5,683 nt of DNA, taken from an archaeon (GTDB lineage: Archaea; Nanobdellota; Nanobdellia; Woesearchaeales; JAGVOV01). Shown here piece after piece: positions 5,493 through 5,683 of the stretch (within the stretch, counting starts at the first letter, position 1; each line of letters begins with the position of its first letter). Under the pieces are notes generated by a model that saw nothing but the letters and a program-made list of their open reading frames with translations, did no database searches and was not told where the DNA came from. Location of the stretch: assembly GCA_020052545.1 (NCBI GenBank), contig JAGVOV010000145.1, forward strand, positions 1-5,683. Direction: 5' to 3'. The position numbers and the translations under genes are program-made.

Positions 5493-5683
5493 ATGCTCAA
5501 CAGCCTTGGAAGAGACATAAAGGACATAAAAAGGATAGAAAAAGTCCTTGAGACATTGATGAAGAACGAGCTTGGTTTCTTCGTGCAGAAGCTTGACATG
5601 ACAAATTTCCTGCCTTTCCATCTCCGCATACAGACTACTAGATTTTCTGACAGGAATACCAAGCCAGAGGTGTTGAGGAAGAC
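5493..5683 (+). CDS. Probable UbiB/AarF/ABC1-family atypical kinase, N-terminal 63 residues (3' truncated by window edge)
   Basis: The frame opens at ATG 5493 and stays open for 63 codons plus two bases to the right edge. It starts with a basic amphipathic stretch (GRDIKDIKRIEKVLETLMK, residues 6-24), followed by ELGFFVQKLDM and then TKPEVLRK at 56-63. This pattern (R-x-x-x-I followed by a short helix, the G-F/Y-x-x-x-V-x-x-L step, and a P-E-x-L-R-K end) resembles the start of UbiB/AarF proteins. In that family the next residues are the E-E-L-G...K-x-G-Q ATP-site block, which would lie just past the window. Members are membrane-associated atypical kinases or ATPases linked to isoprenoid-quinone or other lipid metabolism in bacteria and mitochondria; the archaeal role is unsettled. 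The start is supported by the TATA box 31 bases upstream. The call rests on a short N-terminus and recall of the family, with no catalytic motif seen. Confidence 0.62.
   Translation, partial: MLNSLGRDIKDIKRIEKVLETLMKNELGFFVQKLDMTNFLPFHLRIQTTRFSDRNTKPEVLRK

Overview
The window looks like a piece of an archaeal chromosome, most likely from a DPANN-type lineage (Woesearchaeota or Pacearchaeota-like; the lineage is an inference from protein style). The evidence is as follows. The UMP kinase is of the short archaeal type. SecF and SecD carry the archaeal forms of their signatures and lie in the order secF-secD. A TATA-like box sits about 29-31 bases before four start codons, three of which have no Shine-Dalgarno sequence. 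Arg codons AGG/AGA and Ile codon ATA are used heavily. All genes are on the + strand and the region is packed very tightly.

Layout: (1) bases 1-167 are the C-terminal end of a membrane metalloprotease of the M50/site-2 protease type, recognised by its N-x-x-P-x-P-x-x-D-G motif. (2) pyrG, CTP synthase, 199-1833, is complete. (3) secF (1898-3016) and secD (3009-4760) overlap by 8 bases and form an operon for the SecDF protein-export accessory complex. (4) pyrH, UMP kinase, is at 4792-5460. (5) The first 63 codons of a probable UbiB/AarF/ABC1-family atypical kinase run off the right edge (5493-5683). There are no RNA genes, mobile elements, CRISPR arrays or long repeats, and no gene-free stretch longer than 64 bases.

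How the genes relate: PyrH makes UDP from UMP, and PyrG makes CTP from UTP, so the two enzymes flank the nucleoside-diphosphate kinase step of pyrimidine synthesis. Between them lies the membrane export module. The M50 protease and the UbiB-like protein are also membrane-linked families, but no single pathway joins all five.

The most interesting points are in the Sec proteins. SecD appears to carry a PDZ-like domain directly after its first membrane helix. This is followed by a linker with six N-glycosylation sequons in 34 residues, and later by a four-cysteine cluster in the outward-facing domain. SecF carries an extra ~78-residue charged cytoplasmic tail that changes from acidic to basic. 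At the DNA level, three intergenic gaps are 31, 31 and 32 bases long. Each holds little beyond one TATA-to-start module, with the TATA box beginning 1-3 bases after the previous stop codon. This suggests a genome in which nearly every gene has its own minimal promoter and a leaderless mRNA.
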